This document shows positions 62,599 through 64,000 of a DNA stretch of 64,000 bases, one piece after another (the first letter of the stretch is position 1; each line of letters starts with the position of its first letter). Both the position numbers and the translations under genes were made by a program. The stretch comes from Casuarina equisetifolia (lineage: Eukaryota > Streptophyta > Magnoliopsida > Fagales > Casuarinaceae), in contig CM052362.1 of the NCBI GenBank assembly GCA_028551475.1, positions 17,838,021-17,902,020 of the forward strand, read 5' to 3'. The notes below the pieces were generated by a model that had not been told where the DNA came from, searched no databases, and saw only the letters and a list, made by a program, of their open reading frames with translations.

Positions 62599-63634
62599 CC
62601 TCGGTTTTGTTTTTAGTTTTTGGTTTTTCTATTTTCTTATTCTGCTTTTTGGTTCTTTTGAGGTCTCCGATATGGGACACAACAAGATGGCGAATCACGA
62701 GGAACGTCTCTTTTTATCTCTTCCTAGTTAAAAAAAGCGGAAGAAGACAAACGGGTAAGATGGATTGGATAGACAGGGATCGGGCATGAGGTAGCGTATG
62801 AGTTTTCTATTTAATATAATGCTAAAAATATGTGGTTTCTAGGAGGCTTTTCTGGATGGATAGAACAACGAGAAGAGACAAACAACACGAGTGGCCATGT
62901 GTGAAGGTTCCCACTTTTATTATCTCTTGCGGGATGTTGGGCAAGGACAAGCCTGTTCGAGTTTGGGCCGCAAGTTACAATGTCCACCTAGAGCATGAGT
63001 ACATTGGAACAAGTCCGAAAACACAAGAGGAAGTTGCAACCAGGAAAAAGTGTTATGAGGCTCAGTCCACAACAGTCCAACAGACTTTCGTGTTAGTCAC
63101 CCAACTGCCCATTTTACCTCAAATCTCTGTTTTGGGTTGGTTGGGTCGGATTGGGTTTTGTGAAGGCGATGATTTTCACTAAATGAAAGGTACAAAGGCA
63201 AGTAATTGAGCGTAGCTCCTCTTAGGTGATGAATTAGGCTAGCATAAGAAAAGGACGCCACCTATTGGGAATTACGTAGTCTCACACCAAAAATTGATGG
63301 CTTGTTTTGTGACCTTATTAATGACTAAGAGTATACCACCTCTAAACACATGTTTTTTTAGAGTGAGTTCTTATTTTAACATAGTATCAAAGACAAGTTA
63401 TATCCGAATTATGTTATTAAGTTATATGAGTTTTCTCCGATATAGTTCTAGATATTATCTTGTTGGGTTAGATTTTATCCCACTTAAACTATGGCCTTCC
63501 AAAAGAGATATGTTGAAAACCATGTAGTCCGAATGACCTTATTAATGGTAAGGGGTATATCACTAAACAGTGTTTTGAGGGTGGATTTGCACTTGAATTA
63601 ATTAATTCAGATGAATTTATTCTTGCCAAACCAG
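62599..63634. other. Intergenic region upstream of the coiled-coil gene
   Basis: Roughly 1 kb. An open frame at 62832-63182 (116 codons, plus) resembles no family and shows no domain pattern. Near 63355-63590 the text ('..agtatcaaagacaagttatatc..', '..ggtaaggggtatatcac') has the look of decayed dispersed repeat, but no element could be named. Confidence 0.4.
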
Positions 63635-63813
63635 GATTGTTAGCGAGGAGGCTGAAGAAACCCAGCTCAGTCACCATACAGCCAAAGCCCAAAAAGACGA
63701 TAGAAGTAGCATCATCGGAACAGGGGGTCAAGCCTTGGTGGGTGAGTCTAGAGCAGAAGCTGACAGAAGGCGGCTACAAACACCGAGGGGGGCGGAAGCC
63801 TCTAAAGGCATAA
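63635..63813 (+). CDS. Possible orphan terminal exon, product unknown
   Basis: A stretch of 58 codons stays open from just after a good acceptor ('ccaaaccag', ending 63634) to a TAA at 63811-63813. It enters at phase 2. The translated text is basic and varied (..LLARRLKKPSS.., ..KPWWVSLEQKLTEGGYKHRGGRKPLKA end) and reads more like real protein than chance frames nearby. I do not recognise the family. No upstream exon on this strand could be found before the divergent coiled-coil gene at 62.6 kb, so it may be a gene fragment, a small gene with a very short first exon, or chance. Confidence 0.25.
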
Positions 63814-64000
63814 AAGCACTCACAGGTTCCGTGATTCTTCTCACAAACTTTATCTTTAGTCACGATTTCCATTTTTATTTTCATGTAGGAGGATGTTTCC
63901 ACTTCCCCTTCCCAATTTACTATTCCATAAAGTTTGATAGGAGACAGGAGAGCATTATTGCTTCCTTCAAATTCACTTCTTATAAAAAGGTTCATTTGAC
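63814..64000. other. Right edge, nothing recognised
   Basis: About 190 bp downstream of the possible exon. It could be its 3' UTR. No other feature is seen. Confidence 0.3.

Noticed and set aside
62832-63182. 116-codon open frame on the plus strand
   Set aside because: Composition is unremarkable and no domain or motif is seen. No promoter or splice evidence.
1-64000. CRISPR arrays, prokaryotic operons, rRNA genes
   Set aside because: Nothing of the kind is seen. Regularly spaced repeats here are LTRs, decayed tandem units or microsatellites, and all host genes have spliceosomal introns.
1-64000. A metabolic or signalling gene cluster acting as one new system
   Set aside because: The host genes serve unrelated roles and the block order is a known type of conserved synteny, so a functional cluster is not supported.

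Overview
The window is nuclear DNA of a flowering plant, almost certainly a eudicot. Genes are split by short AT-rich GT-AG introns, the proteins are plant families, and about 25 kb is Copia-type retrotransposon debris. The species cannot be told from the sequence.

Layout. 1-2.1 kb: a Copia remnant and an unassigned GC-richer patch. 2.1-10.4 kb: first copy of a secreted, double-domain nucleoside hydrolase (NSH3 type, 12 exons, 885 aa, intact). 10.4-28.0 kb: a nested stack of broken LTR elements: two related minus-strand Copia copies, one plus-strand LTR-gag piece, and three solo LTRs inserted into them. 28.0-42.6 kb: second copy of the same unit, with a three-LTR Copia array 0.95 kb upstream of a second intact 885-aa NSH3 gene. 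43.5-44.9 kb (-): histidine phosphotransfer protein (AHP, cytokinin phosphorelay). 48.0-52.1 kb (-): prolyl 4-hydroxylase with a C-terminal ShKT domain. 52.7-56.5 kb (-): class VI receptor-like cytoplasmic kinase. 59.2-62.6 kb (-): coiled-coil protein of the At4g15545 family. 63.6-63.8 kb (+): a possible orphan terminal exon.

How it fits together. The window is best read as the product of one tandem duplication of an NSH3+AHP segment. The joint at about 28.04 kb combines sequence matching 45.94 kb on its left with sequence matching 2.085 kb on its right, and 'aagttt' is shared at all three sites. The AHP belonging to the first unit is gone. Retrotransposons then piled into the gap. The two NSH3 genes differ throughout most of their length but are identical over 1,049 bp, introns included, which suggests recent gene conversion. 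From memory, the order NSH genes - P4H - class VI kinase matches Arabidopsis At5g18860-At5g18910, which supports the identifications.

The genes do not form one pathway: purine nucleoside salvage in the cell wall space (NSH3), cytokinin phosphorelay (AHP), cell-wall glycoprotein hydroxylation (P4H) and ROP-linked kinase signalling (RLCK VI). I found no new multi-gene system. The unusual content is the duplication history, the conversion tract, a GC-AG intron and a start codon that probably sits at a splice junction.
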